DNA of 64,000 nucleotides, taken from Cycloclasticus sp. (GTDB lineage Bacteria > Pseudomonadota > Gammaproteobacteria > Methylococcales > Cycloclasticaceae). The DNA is taken from positions 1,116,001-1,180,000 of the forward strand of contig JBFLJU010000001.1 in the NCBI GenBank assembly GCA_040743155.1. Reading direction: 5' to 3'. The notes below the pieces were generated by a model, which saw only the letters and a program-made list of their open reading frames with translations, had not been told where the DNA came from and searched no databases. Below, one piece after another: positions 43,052 to 52,223 of this stretch. The position numbers and the translations under genes were made by a program. Position 1 is the stretch's first letter, and the number at the start of each line of letters is the position of its first letter.

Positions 43052-45055
43052 ATGTTTAAAAAAGTACTAATTGCAAACCGTGGTGAAATCGCCTGTCGCG
43101 TTATTTCCACCTTAAAAAAAATGGGCATCACCAGTGTTGCCGTTTATTCAGATGCTGACCGTGATTCACGCCACGTAAAGCTAGCCGATGAGGCTTACCA
43201 CATTGGTGGCTCACGTCCCGATGAATCTTATCTTAAAGCTGATGTATTATTGGCTTTAGCTAAAAAAGTCGGTGTTGATGCTATTCACCCAGCGTATGGT
43301 TTCTTATCTGAAAACAGTTCATTCGCACGCGCTTGCCCTGAAGCCGGCATCACCTTTATTGGCCCATCAGCTGAGTCCATTGAAAAAATGGGCGCTAAAG
43401 ATGCCGCGAAGGCGTTAATGGAAGAAGCCAACGTGCCTGTTGTCCCGGGTTATCACGGTAAAAACCAAGACCCAGACTACTTACAACAGCAAGCTAAAAA
43501 AGTTGGCTTCCCGCTATTAATTAAAGCGGTATCAGGCGGTGGTGGTAAAGGCATGCGTGTGGTTAATTCAGCCGATGAATTTGCTGAATTATTAGATTCT
43601 GTAAAACGTGAAGCACTGAACGCCTTTGCCGACGAACGTGTCTTGCTAGAACGTTACATCAGTAAGCCTCGTCATATTGAATTCCAAGTATTTGGTGACT
43701 CACACGAAAACTATGTTCATTTGCACGAGCGTGAATGTTCATTACAACGTCGCCACCAAAAAATCATCGAAGAAACACCATCACCATTTTTAGACGAAGA
43801 AACTCGCCAAGCGATGGGTATTGCTGCGGTTAATGCCGCTCGCGCCATTAGCTATTTAGGTGCGGGTACGATCGAATTTATCGTCGGCGAAGATCGCTCA
43901 TTCTACTTCATGGAAATGAACACACGTCTTCAAGTAGAACACCCTGTTACCGAAATGGTTACTGGGCAAGATCTCGTTGAATGGCAAGTACGCGTTGCAG
44001 CGGGTCAAGAATTACCCTTAAAGCAAGAACAAATTACCAGCACGGGGCATTCGTTCGAAACACGTTTGTATGCCGAAAACCCTAATAATTTATTCTTACC
44101 GTCAACCGGTAAATTGCACCACCTACGCTTCCCTACTACCAGTGAAAACCTGCGTGTTGAAACCGGTGTAGAGCAAGGCGATACCATCAGTGTATTTTAT
44201 GACCCAATGATCGCTAAATTAGTCGTTTGGGGCGAAGACCGTGAAGTAGCTCGTGAACGGTTGTTAAATGCTCTTGGTGAAAGTGGCATTATTGGGGTAG
44301 AAAACAATATTGCTTTCTTAGAAACCTTAGCCACACACCCTGATTTTATTGGTAACAAAATTGATACTCAATATATCGATAAGAAGTTAGACACCCTACT
44401 GGCCGATAGCCAAGTTGAATTACCTGATAATGTCTTACTGGCCGCGACTGTTAGTATTTTACTCGATGGCAAGCAAACTGTTGAAGACATGGCAAAAGTA
44501 TCCGCCGATGGTAATTCACCATGGTTTGATACCACTGGCTGGCGTCCAAATGGTCAAAGTCAACGTAGCTTATTTTTTAGCTATGAAGAAGCTGATGAAG
44601 TTGAAATCAAGGTCACAGAAAATGATAACCACTTTATCTTCCACCTAGAAAATGACTTAGATGTTATTGCCGAAAAAGTAGCTGACAACGTTATCCGCCT
44701 ACAAATTGATGGCAGTTGGGAGCGTTTTATTACCCTTAGACAAGATGACCTCGTGCTTGTTTCATGGCGCAACCGTTGGTATCCATTAACTGAAGTTAAC
44801 CCATTCGAACCTGATTTAACTGGCGCTGGTGGTGCTTCAAACATTATCGCCCCCATGCCTGGTAAGTTATTAAAAGTACTGGTTTCTAATGGCGATTCAG
44901 TTACCGAAGGACAACCACTGGCTATTATTGAAGCAATGAAAATGGAGCACACCTTAAGTGCGCCATTTGACGGTGAAGTAGACCAAGTATTCTACGTAAC
45001 TGAAGACTTTGTAGAAGCCGATGCTACCTTAATTACCTTTAAGGAAAAGGAGTAA
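43052..45055 (+). CDS. liuD: methylcrotonyl-CoA carboxylase biotin-containing alpha subunit
   Basis: About 667 residues. Biotin carboxylase part with VLIANRGEIACRV, Gly-rich SGGGGKGMR and MNTRLQVEHPVTEMVTG; a C-terminal biotin carrier with EAMKMEHTL, biotinyl Lys near residue 630. The start is the ATG at 43052, eight bases after GAGGG; a TTG at 43037 abutting the liuB stop is less likely. It works with LiuB in the carboxylation step of leucine and isovalerate degradation, and of the C5 tail left by terpene breakdown. Confidence 0.91.
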   Translation: MFKKVLIANRGEIACRVISTLKKMGITSVAVYSDADRDSRHVKLADEAYHIGGSRPDESYLKADVLLALAKKVGVDAIHPAYGFLSENSSFARACPEAGITFIGPSAESIEKMGAKDAAKALMEEANVPVVPGYHGKNQDPDYLQQQAKKVGFPLLIKAVSGGGGKGMRVVNSADEFAELLDSVKREALNAFADERVLLERYISKPRHIEFQVFGDSHENYVHLHERECSLQRRHQKIIEETPSPFLDEETRQAMGIAAVNAARAISYLGAGTIEFIVGEDRSFYFMEMNTRLQVEHPVTEMVTGQDLVEWQVRVAAGQELPLKQEQITSTGHSFETRLYAENPNNLFLPSTGKLHHLRFPTTSENLRVETGVEQGDTISVFYDPMIAKLVVWGEDREVARERLLNALGESGIIGVENNIAFLETLATHPDFIGNKIDTQYIDKKLDTLLADSQVELPDNVLLAATVSILLDGKQTVEDMAKVSADGNSPWFDTTGWRPNGQSQRSLFFSYEEADEVEIKVTENDNHFIFHLENDLDVIAEKVADNVIRLQIDGSWERFITLRQDDLVLVSWRNRWYPLTEVNPFEPDLTGAGGASNIIAPMPGKLLKVLVSNGDSVTEGQPLAIIEAMKMEHTLSAPFDGEVDQVFYVTEDFVEADATLITFKEKE

Positions 45056-45061
45056 AGGCAT

Positions 45062-45955
45062 ATGTCGTACCCTGATCAAGTGAGGATTGTTGAAGTTTCG
45101 CCTAGAGATGGTCTGCAGAACATTAAGACTGAAGTCTCAAGCAAGGTTAAATTAGAGCTCATTAATAAGCTTTGCAACGCCGGTGTTAAAGACCTTGAGG
45201 TCACCAGTTTTGTTAGTCCAAAATGGGTGCCGCAAATGGCGGATGCCGCCGATATAATGGCGGGCCTTCAAGCACGAGATCAAACACAATATATTGTGCT
45301 AACACCTAACCTTCAGGGCTTAGAACGTGCGATTGAGTCTGGCGCAAAAGAAGTCGCTATTTTTGCCGCCGCGTCTGAAACCTTCAGCAAAAAAAATACC
45401 AATTGCAGCATCGAAGAGTCTTTACAACGGTTCGCGCCTTTAATGGTTAAAGCAAAAGAGTTAGGGATTCGCGTTCGCGGTTACACATCCTGCGTGTTAG
45501 GTTGCCCTTATGAAGGTGACGTTGCAGTCTCTGAAGTGGTTCGGGTTACCGAGGCACTTATTAACATGGGCTGCTACGAGGTATCACTCGGTGATACGAT
45601 CGGCATTGGCACACCGGTTAAAGCACGCAAAATGATCGAGGCTGTATTGGAAAAAGTGCCCGCTGAGAAATTAGCTTTACACTTTCATGACACACGAGGC
45701 CAAGCCCTTGCGAACATCCTAGCGTGCCTCGAATACGGCATTTCAAATATCGACGCCTCCGTGGCTGGGCTTGGCGGCTGTCCCTATGCAAAAGGTGCAT
45801 CAGGCAATGTATCAACTGAAGATGTCGTTTATATGCTGCATGGCATGGGCATTGAAACGGGTGTTAACTTAGAAAAATTAGTCGCCGCAGGCCACTACAT
45901 TACTGAGCAAATTGGTTGCAGTAATAATAGTAAAGTTGGCGCAGTCTATCAATAA
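45062..45955 (+). CDS. liuE: hydroxymethylglutaryl-CoA lyase
   Basis: A 297-residue DRE-TIM metallolyase. The SPRDGLQN start motif carries the catalytic Arg-Asp; ASETFSKKNTNCSIEESL, SCVLGCPYEG, HFHDTRGQALAN with metal-binding His residues, and the Cys loop GLGGCPYAKGASGN are all present. It splits HMG-CoA into acetoacetate and acetyl-CoA. It lies six bases after liuD and ahead of the CoA-transferase pair that activates the acetoacetate. Confidence 0.93.
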   Translation: MSYPDQVRIVEVSPRDGLQNIKTEVSSKVKLELINKLCNAGVKDLEVTSFVSPKWVPQMADAADIMAGLQARDQTQYIVLTPNLQGLERAIESGAKEVAIFAAASETFSKKNTNCSIEESLQRFAPLMVKAKELGIRVRGYTSCVLGCPYEGDVAVSEVVRVTEALINMGCYEVSLGDTIGIGTPVKARKMIEAVLEKVPAEKLALHFHDTRGQALANILACLEYGISNIDASVAGLGGCPYAKGASGNVSTEDVVYMLHGMGIETGVNLEKLVAAGHYITEQIGCSNNSKVGAVYQ

Positions 45956-45991
45956 CCCTTTAATTTATAAAAATAATATAGGAGGAAGACC

Positions 45992-46693
45992 ATGAGTGGT
46001 TTTAACAAAGTTGTATCTAGCTACCAAGAAGCAATGGCTGGACTAACAGATGACATGACTATCATTGCGGGTGGCTTTGGGCTTTGCGGTATCCCTGAAG
46101 GGCTTACCCAAGAGATTAAAGATATGGGCGTAAAAGGGCTTACCATCGTCTCAAATAACTGTGGTATCGACGATTTTGGTTTGGGTATTTTATTAAAAGA
46201 CAAACAGATCAAAAAAATGGTCTCCTCTTATGTTGGCGAAAATGCCGAGTTTGAGCGCCAATACCTATCAGGTGAACTTGAAGTTGACCTCACTCCACAA
46301 GGTACATTAGCAGAAAAAATGCGCGCTGGCGGCGCAGGCATCCCTGCTTTTTACACAGCTACCGGCGTTGGAACCCCTGTCGCAGAAGGCAAAGAAGTTA
46401 AGCAGTTCAATGGCCGTGATTATATTTTAGAAGAGAGCATTACTGGTGACTTTGCCATCGTTAAAGCTTGGAAAGCCGACAAAATAGGCAACCTTGTTTA
46501 CCGAGACACCGCCATGAACTTCAACCCAATGGCCGCAACAGCCGGCAAAATAACCGTGGTTGAAGTTGAAGAAATTGTTGAAGTGGGCGAACTTGATCCG
46601 AATCAAATTCACACCCCTGGCATTTACGTTAACCGCATTATCAAGGGCTCTTTCGAAAAGCGTATCGAAAAAGTTACCCTTGCAAAAAATTAA
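45992..46693 (+). CDS. scoA: 3-oxoacid CoA-transferase subunit A
   Basis: A 233-residue family I CoA-transferase alpha subunit. [11 protein letters not shown] near residue 28, [14 protein letters not shown], and [16 protein letters not shown] are diagnostic. With subunit B it moves CoA from succinyl-CoA to acetoacetate. AGGAGGA precedes the ATG. Part of the liu operon, closing the route to acetoacetyl-CoA. Confidence 0.9.
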   Translation: MSGFNKVVSSYQEAMAGLTDDMTIIAGGFGLCGIPEGLTQEIKDMGVKGLTIVSNNCGIDDFGLGILLKDKQIKKMVSSYVGENAEFERQYLSGELEVDLTPQGTLAEKMRAGGAGIPAFYTATGVGTPVAEGKEVKQFNGRDYILEESITGDFAIVKAWKADKIGNLVYRDTAMNFNPMAATAGKITVVEVEEIVEVGELDPNQIHTPGIYVNRIIKGSFEKRIEKVTLAKN

Positions 46694-46703
46694 GGAGTCT
46701 CAG

Positions 46704-47360
46704 ATGTCATTAAATCGTGATCAAATTGCCATACGAGTGGCTCAAGAACTTCAAGATGGATATTACGTCAACCTTGGAATTGGCATACCCACCCTAGTCG
46801 CCAACTATGTACCAGACGATATCGAAGTAATGTTACAGTCTGAAAATGGCCTGCTGGGTATAGGCCCCTACCCGACCGAAGATCAAGTCGATGCCGACAT
46901 GATTAATGCTGGCAAAGAGACCGTTACAGCGGCTCTCGGCGCGTCTATTTTTTCATCTGCGGAAAGCTTCGCCATGATCCGTGGTGGCCACGTTGACTTA
47001 ACCGTACTGGGTGCGTTTGAAGTTGATCAAAACGGCAACATTGCTTCATACATGATCCCTGGAAAATTGGTTAAAGGCATGGGCGGCGCAATGGATTTAG
47101 TGGCTGGTGCTGAAAACATCATCGTCACGATGACCCATGCGGATAAACGCGATAACTCCAAATTACTCGAAACTTGCAGCCTGCCATTAACAGGTGTTGG
47201 CTGCGTAAAGCGTGTAGTGACCAATTTAGCCGTGCTGGAAATTAAAGACGGAGCTTTTCACTTACTTGAACGCGCGCCAGGCGTCTCTGTTGAAGAAATT
47301 CAGCAAAAAACTGCCGGTAAATTAGTCGTTCCAGCTAACGTACCAGAAATGACTATCTAA
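46704..47360 (+). CDS. scoB: 3-oxoacid CoA-transferase subunit B
   Basis: A 218-residue beta subunit. The catalytic Glu47 lies in QSENGLLGIGP; VNLGIGIPTLVANY and GGHVDLTVLGAFEVD are family blocks. The start at 46704 is set by AAGGAG nine bases upstream and lies ten bases after scoA; a longer frame from 46560 would overlap scoA. Last gene before the terminator. Confidence 0.91.
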   Translation: MSLNRDQIAIRVAQELQDGYYVNLGIGIPTLVANYVPDDIEVMLQSENGLLGIGPYPTEDQVDADMINAGKETVTAALGASIFSSAESFAMIRGGHVDLTVLGAFEVDQNGNIASYMIPGKLVKGMGGAMDLVAGAENIIVTMTHADKRDNSKLLETCSLPLTGVGCVKRVVTNLAVLEIKDGAFHLLERAPGVSVEEIQQKTAGKLVVPANVPEMTI

Positions 47361-47374
47361 CAGATTGTAACTTC

Positions 47375-47417
47375 TAGAACTAGGCTCTATCAGGTAAACA
47401 CCGAGAGCCTAGTTCTA
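47375..47417 (+). terminator. terminator of the liu operon
   Basis: TAGAACTAGGCTCT / AGAGCCTAGTTCTA, a 14-base perfect stem with a 15-base loop, beginning 14 bases after the scoB stop and followed by TTGTTAATTAAT. Confidence 0.75.
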
Positions 47418-47445
47418 TTGTTAATTAATCTAACTTCATACAGTT

Positions 47446-47829
47446 ATGCCAACAAATAATAGTAAAAAACCCTCTGGTGAAAGTGTTCGTCGTCAAGTGA
47501 TGGGTGATGATTTTGTGGACAAAGCACTCGATAGTGCCGATTGGCTAACTCAGCCCGTACAAGAGTATATTAACGAACACGGCTGGGGCGCAACTTGGAA
47601 TAGGCCCGGTTTAGAGCTTAAAACACGCAGCCTTATTACCATTGCTATGTTGGCCGCAATTAAAGCGCCTGCAGAACTCAAAGGTCACGTTCGAGGCGCT
47701 TTACGTAATGGCTGCACTAAAGAAGAAATACGTGAAACACTGCTACATTCAGCCGTATATTGTGGGGCGCCTGCCGCACAAGAAGCCTTTCGAGCCGCTC
47801 GAGAAATATTGGATGCTTGGGAAGAATGA
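47446..47829 (+). CDS. carboxymuconolactone decarboxylase family protein (PcaC-like)
   Basis: A 127-residue all-helical protein. TRSLITIAMLAAIKAPAELKGHVRGALRNGCTKEEIRETLLHSAVYCGAPAA is the full CMD signature, with the conserved Cys and His in the helical core (see also GWG at residues 46-48). PcaC decarboxylates 4-carboxymuconolactone in the protocatechuate route, but no other protocatechuate genes lie here, so the actual reaction is open. It is outside the liu operon, after its terminator. Confidence 0.82.
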   Translation: MPTNNSKKPSGESVRRQVMGDDFVDKALDSADWLTQPVQEYINEHGWGATWNRPGLELKTRSLITIAMLAAIKAPAELKGHVRGALRNGCTKEEIRETLLHSAVYCGAPAAQEAFRAAREILDAWEE

Positions 47830-47967
47830 ACGCACTTTGCCAATCCACTTAAAGGGAATCAAGAGCCTTTATTTCTTTTGCTTTTCTACTAACAATATCA
47901 AGCTGGCTGACCCTTGATTTTCCTTGATTCCATGTAGATTCAGCACCCTTTCATTAGGGACTTACAA

Positions 47968-48072
47968 TTATGTTTTATTGGCCTTTTTTTCTTTTTTTGC
48001 CATACGTTTTTCCTTCATCGTTTTTTCAGGTTTCTTTTTCGCTGCCTTTTTTGAGTCTTGACCTTTAGCCAT
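47968..48072 (-). CDS. small Lys-rich basic protein (34 residues)
   Basis: Reads MAKGQDSKKAAKKKPEKT and ends KKANKT; almost half the residues are Lys. AAAGGAG stands eight bases before the ATG, which strongly supports translation. Short proteins of this MAKGQ-type are, as far as I recall, widespread in gammaproteobacteria and uncharacterised. Nucleic-acid or ribosome binding is suggested only by the charge. Confidence 0.7.
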   Translation of the reverse strand: MAKGQDSKKAAKKKPEKTMKEKRMAKKEKKANKT

Positions 48073-48399
48073 AAATTTCTCCTTTAATTTTGTTGATAAT
48101 ATATTAGACGTTTATTAAGCAGCTTGTATTTAGACACAAATCAAAGAGGAATTCTTTTAAAACTACTCGATCTCTATCCATACAAATTACCGCTTTTATT
48201 TGAAACTTAGTTTATAGCTAAAGTGACTGAGTGAACACTAATTATTGCGTATCCATTGGGCAACCAACAGCTATGCGCTGACGGCGTCGTTACAAACAAT
48301 GGGTACCTTCCCCTTTAGCTCGATCCTTTTAAACGTTCTTTACCGTCCATGTCCACGCGTTATACCGTCCAAGCTGGACATAAAAAAATCATCACAAAA
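48073..48399. other. intergenic region without a recognised feature
   Basis: About 330 bases between the small basic protein and the exonuclease gene. It starts with the ribosome site and promoter of the former. The rest, including a GC-richer part near 48270-48370, shows no frame, hairpin or repeat that I can support. Confidence 0.4.
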
Positions 48400-49014
48400 C
48401 TAAAGCCCCCAACGGCGCAATAATTTATCCACGGATTTCTTAGGGGTTTTGCTCAGTTTTTGAACCTGCTCAAACGACAAATCAAATACTCCGTAACGCT
48501 CGCCCACATCTTCTAACATGGCCATCCATACTTTGGCAGTCATTTGCGCATCGTATAACGCACGGTGATAACCCCCCTCACTATGAATGCGAGCATGTTT
48601 CACTAATTCGCCTAATTTATGACTATGGGCATCTTGAAAAATACGTCTAGACAGCAATAACGAGCAAGAAGGCAAACCGGAATAATTCCGTTTTATACGT
48701 TTAAGCTCTCCGTCTAAAAAGCGTTTATCAAACGCCGTATTATGGGCCACCCAATTATCACCGGCTAAAAAATCCGCAAAGCGCCCCATGACGTTTTCAC
48801 AAGAATCTGCATTTTTTAACATGCTATTACTGATGCCGGTATAGTTTTCGATGAAGCCCGATACTTTAAAACCAGGGTTCATTAACTCTTGAAACTCTTC
48901 AATTACCTCGCCGTTTTGTAAACGCACCGCGCCAATTTCAATGGCGCGATCCCCCATCTCAGGGGATAAACCTGTGGTCTCGAAATCCAAAATTACCAAT
49001 GTATCTGCGCGCAT
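48400..49014 (-). CDS. DEDDh 3'-5' exonuclease
   Basis: A 204-residue exonuclease of the DnaQ/RNase T superfamily. Exo I is ILDFETTGL (residues about 8-16), Exo II is NWVAHNTAFDKRFLDGEL, and Exo III is HRALYDAQMTAKVW, giving the full D-E-D-H-D set. It removes nucleotides from DNA or RNA 3' ends. I choose the ATG at 49014 (TAGGG before it); a longer frame to 49128 would overlap the start of the divergent DUF2956 gene. Confidence 0.85.
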   Translation of the reverse strand: MRADTLVILDFETTGLSPEMGDRAIEIGAVRLQNGEVIEEFQELMNPGFKVSGFIENYTGISNSMLKNADSCENVMGRFADFLAGDNWVAHNTAFDKRFLDGELKRIKRNYSGLPSCSLLLSRRIFQDAHSHKLGELVKHARIHSEGGYHRALYDAQMTAKVWMAMLEDVGERYGVFDLSFEQVQKLSKTPKKSVDKLLRRWGL

Positions 49015-49121
49015 AGTTTTCCCTACTTTAAACTCACCGCTATTTTCACACCCCCTAACCCTTAATGGCAGCTTTATGTTATGTTCGCTGCTATTAATCA
49101 CCTTAAAAACTGAGCACATTA

Positions 49122-49466
49122 ATGGCACGCTACTCTAAAAAAGACACCGCTTCAGAACACAGTAAAACCGAAGCCATGACCATTGCAAAAGGTATCCAAA
49201 AGCCAGCGCAAACAAAAGAACAAACCAAGTTAGTGGCACAAGGCATTCAAAAAGGCATTGAACTGTATAAAAAGCAGCAAAAACCCAAAGCCCGTGAGTT
49301 AGATAAATTACTCAAAAAAGCCAAACAACCTCAAATTGAAACAAGCATCATTGAAGAAGAAAAAGAACCCCATACAAGCCCTAAACTGCCTTGGGTTTTA
49401 TTACTGGTTTCATGGCTAGGGTTTGCGCTTTATGAGCTTACTTTCGGCAATAAATTGGGGCTATAA
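49122..49466 (+). CDS. DUF2956 family membrane-anchored protein
   Basis: A 114-residue protein: a basic N-terminal half (MARYSKKDT, AMTIAKGIQKPAQTKEQTKLVAQGIQKGIE) and a C-terminal membrane segment around residues 90-108 (LPWVLLLVSWLGFALYEL). This layout matches DUF2956, known from marine gammaproteobacteria, without assigned function. It would sit as a C-tail-anchored inner-membrane protein. Confidence 0.78.
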   Translation: MARYSKKDTASEHSKTEAMTIAKGIQKPAQTKEQTKLVAQGIQKGIELYKKQQKPKARELDKLLKKAKQPQIETSIIEEEKEPHTSPKLPWVLLLVSWLGFALYELTFGNKLGL

Positions 49467-49567
49467 ACTGGACTATAAATTAGGGCAATCACTGCATTAG
49501 CCCTATCAAGCCAGTTTATATATAATACGATCAATTATTCTTACTGTTTAATATTCAAGGTGGTTAT

Positions 49568-49942
49568 ATGTTAAGAGTTATTCGCTGGGCACTGGGTGCG
49601 TTAATTTTGTTCTTTAACTGGGTATTTACCCCAAAAGGCGTAAAGCGTGAAACGGAAATTCAAGTACAGGTTGATGCGCAAACCACAAACCTTGCCCTTT
49701 ACCAATATAAAGCTTGCCCATTTTGCGTAAAAGTACGTCGCACCATGAAACGCAATACCTTAGACATTGAAACTCGTGATGCTAAACGCTGCGATAATGC
49801 CCGTGACGAGCTTGTAGAGGGAGGCGGCAAATTAAAGGTGCCTTGCTTACGCATTGAAGAAGAAGGCAAGGTTTCTTGGATGTACGAGTCTTCTGACATT
49901 ATTAACTATTTAGAAGATCGCTTTGCAGTGAAAACGGCTTAA
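49568..49942 (+). CDS. membrane-anchored glutaredoxin-like protein
   Basis: A 124-residue protein. An N-terminal hydrophobic segment (residues 6-22, WALGALILFFNWVF) is followed by a glutaredoxin fold with the active-site CPFC around residue 56, the cis-Pro region KVPCLRIE and the C-terminal SSDIINYLEDRF. It would reduce disulfides or glutathionylated targets at the inner membrane. Single gene with AAGGTGG before its ATG and a terminator after it. Confidence 0.85.
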   Translation: MLRVIRWALGALILFFNWVFTPKGVKRETEIQVQVDAQTTNLALYQYKACPFCVKVRRTMKRNTLDIETRDAKRCDNARDELVEGGGKLKVPCLRIEEEGKVSWMYESSDIINYLEDRFAVKTA

Positions 49943-49964
49943 GTTAGACGCTGGACAAAAAATC

Positions 49965-49998
49965 AATAAACCGCTTACATCACTTCAAGCGATTTATT
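49965..49998 (+). terminator. terminator after the glutaredoxin gene
   Basis: AATAAACCGCTT / AAGCGATTTATT, 12-base arms with one mismatch and a ten-base loop, followed by ATTATTT. Confidence 0.65.
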
Positions 49999-50078
49999 AT
50001 TATTTACGTTTTACTTAAAAGGAATAAAAACTCGGGCCTGTTTTTTTAACCTGACCGCTAACAAGACACCCCAGCCAA

Positions 50079-50456
50079 CTACACGGCATACCACTTTTCT
50101 ACGGATATAAAATAGGTTGTAAAATTTCGACCAAAAAGTTCTGTTTTTTGAACTTTAGTGGCTTTTCTTTTTAGGAATTTGTATTCAGGGCGAGTTTCTA
50201 ACAGGTGAAGTACTATTTCTTTATGCCCCATTTCTTTGGCCCATAACATCATCTCTTGGAATATTGATATACCAAACCCCCAAAAGTCTTTGGCTATACC
50301 AATCGCTATTTCAAAACCATTGTCGTCCGGCTGTATCCCACACCAACCAGCCAAGACACCACCAATGAACACAGCTCGGACACGGCAACCAGATATGGAT
50401 TCTATTTGTTTTTTCCCATCAACCCATTCACGAATGCTGGTTGAATCAAAAATGGA
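50079..50456 (-). pseudogene. GNAT acetyltransferase, 5' truncated (integron-cassette type)
   Basis: The open frame runs from 50456 without an ATG and includes SIREWVDGKKQIESISGCRV, then GGVLAGWCGIQPDDNGFEIAIGIAKDFWGFG (acetyl-CoA-binding region), LLETRPEYKFLKRKATKV and ends EKWYAV. A short version could start at a GTG at 50372 (97 residues) but would lack the first strands of the fold. The missing 5' end abuts the integrase fragment at 50464. GNATs with this sequence style are common integron cassette genes. Confidence 0.6.
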
Positions 50457-50463
50457 TTAATCG

Positions 50464-50691
50464 ATGATTAAACAAGCAGGCAAGGCAGCTGGAATAACAA
50501 AAACTATTAGTTCCCACACGCTTCGTCATTCGTTCGCCATTCATTTGTTACAAAATGGCGTGGACATTCGCACGGTACAATCTCAATTAGGCCATGCAGA
50601 TGTGAAAACAACGGAGATTTACACCCATGTATTAAAACAAGATGCTGATGGTGTAAAAAGCCCGTTGAGTCAAATTCTACAAACGAAGTGA
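50464..50691 (+). pseudogene. integron integrase IntI, C-terminal fragment
   Basis: About 75 residues of a tyrosine recombinase: [41 protein letters not shown] contains the HxxR box, the GH and the nucleophile Tyr, and the tail [14 protein letters not shown] matches the integron-integrase end (YTHVL..GGxGVxSPL) rather than XerC/D. The N-terminal domains and the first catalytic Arg are gone, so it is dead. Its orientation, pointing away from the GNAT fragment on its left, is that of intI relative to its cassettes. Confidence 0.7.
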
Positions 50692-51081
50692 ATGTTAAAA
50701 CAGCAATAAAAATCAAGACTGTTGAATAATGCACTATAGATCTGACTGAGTTACTTTCACCGTACAACCAGTTTGAAAATGACTGGAGCAAGTGTTTCTT
50801 ATCCCTATCAACCTAATGGCTTTGCGTTAAGCCTATGCTATCGGCGTATTCTTTATAGCTTGAGCTAGGCTATATGTACGATCTTTTGCCCAGAAAATGA
50901 TGCGTCGCCGGCCTGCCCCTTTTTACTTAATTTAACTTGGCTTAATCCCCGTTAAGTCCCGCTTAATTATTATGTACTGAATTATTTCTTTGCCTAGCGC
51001 CGCCTCTTTTGATATTATTTCTAACATTCGTTAGGTGCTTGTTTGCATTGCCATTCAGCACTACTTACTTAAGGACATCTC
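50692..51081. other. intergenic region after the integrase fragment
   Basis: Roughly 390 bases without a gene. It holds AT-rich sequence with several TTAA-containing repeats around 50930-50965 and the palindrome at 51021-51034 close to the start of the next gene. No attC could be recognised. Confidence 0.45.
51021..51034. promoter_or_regulatory. operator candidate, CTAAY-N4-RTTAG type
   Basis: CTAAC-ATTC-GTTAG, 47 bases before the ATG of the acyl-CoA dehydrogenase. Same arms and spacing as at 13294. Confidence 0.5.
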
Positions 51082-52218
51082 ATGGATTTTAGTTTTTCAG
51101 AAGAACACCTCTTACTTCGTGAAACCGTTAGGCGGTTCTCAGAAACGGAACTGGCACCACTGGTAAGAGAGGCCGACGATAACGAAGTTTTCCCTAAGGA
51201 ACTGTTCCCAAAATGGGGCGAAATGGGGCTAATAGCAGCACGTTACCCAATAGCCGATGGCGGCGGCGGTTTCGATAAAATTGCAGATTGCATTATTCGC
51301 GAAGAAACAAGTCGCGTATGCCAAGCTTTCGCATCGTCCTTATCCGCACATAGTCACTTAGGTATCTGGCCTATTTGGCGAATTGGAAGCGATGCTCAAA
51401 AAGAACAGTACTTTAAACCTGCATTAGCTGGCGAGAAGGTTTCCTGTTTCGGGCTGAGCGAACCCGATGGTGGCTCAAATATTCGCGCATTAAAAACGCA
51501 CGCAAAAAAAGTAGATGGCGGCTACATAATTAATGGCAGCAAGCTCTATATTACTAACGCACCCATGGCCGACTTCATGTTATTGGCTGCACGTACATCA
51601 CCTGAACTCAGCGCTAAAAGCATCAGTTTATTTATAGTTGACCTCCCTTCTAAAAACATCGAGATACAAAAGTTAGCCAAAGAAAGTATTCGCGCTTCGG
51701 AGACCGGTTTAATCTTCATTGAAGATTTATTTTTACCGGATGATGCGTTATTAGGTGGTCAAGAAGGTACTTATCCCATTATTCTCGAATCACTTACAGA
51801 AAATCGTGTGGGTGTTTCTGCCAATTGCTTGGGCATGGCAACAGCAGCGTTTGAAGAAGCCGAACGCTATGCTCATCAGCGCATTATTTCTGGCCAACCG
51901 ATTGGAAAATTTCAGTCTATTGGGCATAAGTTAGCCAATATGTCGGCTGAGATTGAAGCTGCAAAATGGATGGTCTATCACGGTGCTTGGCTAACCGATA
52001 ACGGTACACTAGATAATGCAATGGCTGCCAAAATCAAACTTATCGCCAGTGAGATGGCCGTTAAAGTCAGCGAAGATGCTATTCGTATTTTAGGTGGTGC
52101 GGGTATTATGCGAGACTATCCCGTAGGCCGTATCCATCGAGACACCCTCCTCTATATTATCGGTGAGGGCACCAGTGAAATTCAGCGCAACATTATTGCG
52201 CGCTCTTTAGGTTTTTAA
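51082..52218 (+). CDS. acyl-CoA dehydrogenase
   Basis: A 378-residue FAD-dependent acyl-CoA dehydrogenase. [16 protein letters not shown] replaces the more usual SEPx[39 protein letters not shown] and [15 protein letters not shown] form the C-terminal domain. AAGGACA precedes the ATG. Five bases separate its stop from the next gene, an ADP-forming acyl-CoA synthetase alpha part, so activation and oxidation are coupled. Substrate unknown. Confidence 0.86.
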   Translation: MDFSFSEEHLLLRETVRRFSETELAPLVREADDNEVFPKELFPKWGEMGLIAARYPIADGGGGFDKIADCIIREETSRVCQAFASSLSAHSHLGIWPIWRIGSDAQKEQYFKPALAGEKVSCFGLSEPDGGSNIRALKTHAKKVDGGYIINGSKLYITNAPMADFMLLAARTSPELSAKSISLFIVDLPSKNIEIQKLAKESIRASETGLIFIEDLFLPDDALLGGQEGTYPIILESLTENRVGVSANCLGMATAAFEEAERYAHQRIISGQPIGKFQSIGHKLANMSAEIEAAKWMVYHGAWLTDNGTLDNAMAAKIKLIASEMAVKVSEDAIRILGGAGIMRDYPVGRIHRDTLLYIIGEGTSEIQRNIIARSLGF

Positions 52219-52223
52219 TCTTA

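Noticed and set aside
46560-46703. N-terminal extension of scoB into scoA
   Set aside because: Overlaps scoA by over 130 bases in another frame; the start at 46704 has AAGGAG and the family length.
48400-49128. 242-residue reading of the exonuclease
   Set aside because: The extra 38 residues overlap the divergent DUF2956 gene and precede the first exonuclease motif; the ATG at 49014 has a ribosome site.
50020-50078. Possible attC downstream of the GNAT fragment (minus-strand GTTAGC near 50055)
   Set aside because: No complementary core or arm could be paired with it, so it was not called.
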